Assembly (NCBI RefSeq): GCF_000429485.1
Contig: NZ_KE386910.1
Location: forward strand, 207,043 to 243,100
Reading direction: 5' to 3'
Length of the DNA: 36,058 nt
From: Aliagarivorans marinus DSM 23064
Lineage (GTDB): Bacteria > Pseudomonadota > Gammaproteobacteria > Enterobacterales > Celerinatantimonadaceae
Shown: positions 35,278 to 36,058 of the stretch, piece by piece
Layout: the number at the start of each line of letters is the position of its first letter
Numbering within the stretch: the first letter of the stretch is position 1
Translations under genes and position numbers: made by a program
The notes under the pieces: generated by a model
Told to the model about the DNA's origin: nothing
Database searches by the model: none
What the model saw: only the letters and a program-made list of their open reading frames with translations

Positions 35278-35799
35278 TTAAGTACCCGAAGCTTCGTAAA
35301 GCGGGCCATTTGCCTCCAACTCGATAAGATAAAGGCGGGTATCGAGCTCTCGCTGGTGATAGTCGGGCTGCATATGCTGGCAAAGCTGATAGAAAGCCTT
35401 GTCGTGATTGGCTTCTTTAAGATGAGCAAGTTCATGCACCAGAATCATCTCCAGCATCCCTAAGGGGGCGTCTTTAAACAATCGGCTAATGCGGATCTCA
35501 TTCTTGCTTTTGAGCTTGTTGCCCTGTACTCGAGAAATACGGGTATGGGTGCCGAGGGCATGCTTGACCAGGTGAATGTTGGGGTCGTAAGCCACCTTCG
35601 ATAAGGGTGCAGCGCGTTTCATATAGCGCCGCTTGTATTGCTCAACCAGATCGCGCAACGCACTATCTGAGCGAACATCGTGGGTCGTCGGGTAACGAGA
35701 GGTTAGATAGTGACCCAGCGAACCTTGAGCAAGCAACTGTTCTACCTGAGTGCGGATCTGTTGTGGGTAATGGGCGATGTACTTGAGATGATCGGACAT
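35278..35799 (-). CDS. YgjP-like (M48-family-type) metallopeptidase
   Basis: This 173-residue cytosolic protein has the zinc peptidase motif HELAHLKEANHDKAFYQLC. The HExxH type His pair and a third His eight residues on bind the metal, as in the YgjP/DUF45 family. The conserved KSKNEIRISR and QPDYHQREL blocks support this. Physiological substrate is unknown; a nucleotide-hydrolysing activity has been reported for E. coli YgjP, which I cannot judge from sequence. ATG 35799 is preceded by AAGGA at a normal distance. It is convergent with nrdG and followed by the terminator at 35206. Confidence 0.85.
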   Translation of the reverse strand: MSDHLKYIAHYPQQIRTQVEQLLAQGSLGHYLTSRYPTTHDVRSDSALRDLVEQYKRRYMKRAAPLSKVAYDPNIHLVKHALGTHTRISRVQGNKLKSKNEIRISRLFKDAPLGMLEMILVHELAHLKEANHDKAFYQLCQHMQPDYHQRELDTRLYLIELEANGPLYEASGT

Positions 35800-35964
35800 A
35801 AGGAACGATAAAAACCGAATATATGGCGCGCTACAGTTTCAAAACTGGATTCAATGTAACGGTATTGCGAGCAGCTGTCACTAGCGCATGCGTAAGCTGG
35901 GATAGTCGAGTAGGGGATAGGCGTACTACTGGAGCGAAAGGGATTGTGAAGGATAACTAAGAAG

Positions 35965-36041
35965 TGGCTCCCCAGGTTGGAGTTGAACCAACGACACATG
36001 GATTAACAGTCCACCGCTCTAACCAACTGAGCTACTGGGGA
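35965..36041 (-). tRNA. tRNA-Asn (GTT anticodon)
   Basis: This is a 77-nt cloverleaf on the minus strand. The 5' end TCCCCAG pairs with CTGGGGA at the 3' end, the anticodon loop is CTGTTAA with GTT, and CCA is encoded at 35967-35965. Its sequence matches gammaproteobacterial tRNA-Asn. The 165 bases between it and the metallopeptidase gene show no gene. Confidence 0.96.
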
Positions 36042-36058
36042 ATCGAATTGTTTTTGCC

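Overview
The window reads as chromosomal DNA from a marine-type gammaproteobacterium, most likely Alteromonadales or a relative with Vibrio-like gene order; I cannot fix the genus. The evidence is a set of recognisable housekeeping genes (rlmKL, uup, rmf, fabA, a ycbZ/Lon-like protease, rnt, motY, nth, the rsxABCDGE operon, nrdDG). Further support comes from a FabR/FadR-controlled fabA promoter, a sigma-28 type motY promoter and a consensus FNR box before nrdDG. Together these suggest a flagellated facultative anaerobe.

Layout. (1) 1-253: two initiator tRNA-fMet genes on the minus strand, the left one cut by the window edge, with a decayed tRNA-fMet fragment between them. (2) 602-6755: rlmKL, a glutaredoxin-like gene, uup and a secreted DUF3466 protein, overlapping or nearly abutting on the plus strand. 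rmf follows, with a terminator-like hairpin in its leader. (3) 7138-9722: fabA and the ycbZ-type protease on the minus strand. (4) 9795-12795: rnt with a Na+/H+ antiporter-family gene (minus), divergent from motY (plus).

(5) About 12.9-25.5 kb: an accessory island between motY and nth, which I recall as near neighbours in Vibrio. All its genes are on the minus strand. A tight six-gene operon starts at the nth-proximal end. It encodes three large tyrosine recombinases in tandem, two small coiled-coil proteins and a RecD-like helicase. This arrangement fits the recently described Gamma-Mobile-Trio (GMT) elements (GmtY, GmtZ, GmtX plus a VPA1267-family protein); the naming is from memory and needs an HMM check. 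Downstream lie two cargo genes: a 793-residue DUF4238/SEC-C protein and an unrecognised 277-residue protein. GMT islands are known to carry phage-defence and toxin cargo, so this pair is the best candidate here for an undescribed system. A 13-bp inverted repeat shared by the two flanks is a candidate for the element's ends.

(6) 25584-32228: nth and the complete rsx (rnf) electron-transport operon on the minus strand, ordered rsxA-B-C-D-G-E-nth with translational overlaps. RsxC carries an expanded alanine/lysine repeat tail. (7) 32548-35186: nrdD-nrdG, anaerobic ribonucleotide reductase and its activase. (8) 35278-36041: a YgjP-like metallopeptidase and tRNA-Asn, both on the minus strand.

Stretches over 300 bases without a gene are 254-601, 12796-13327, 16810-17127 and 32229-32547. 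What each holds is given in the feature entries.
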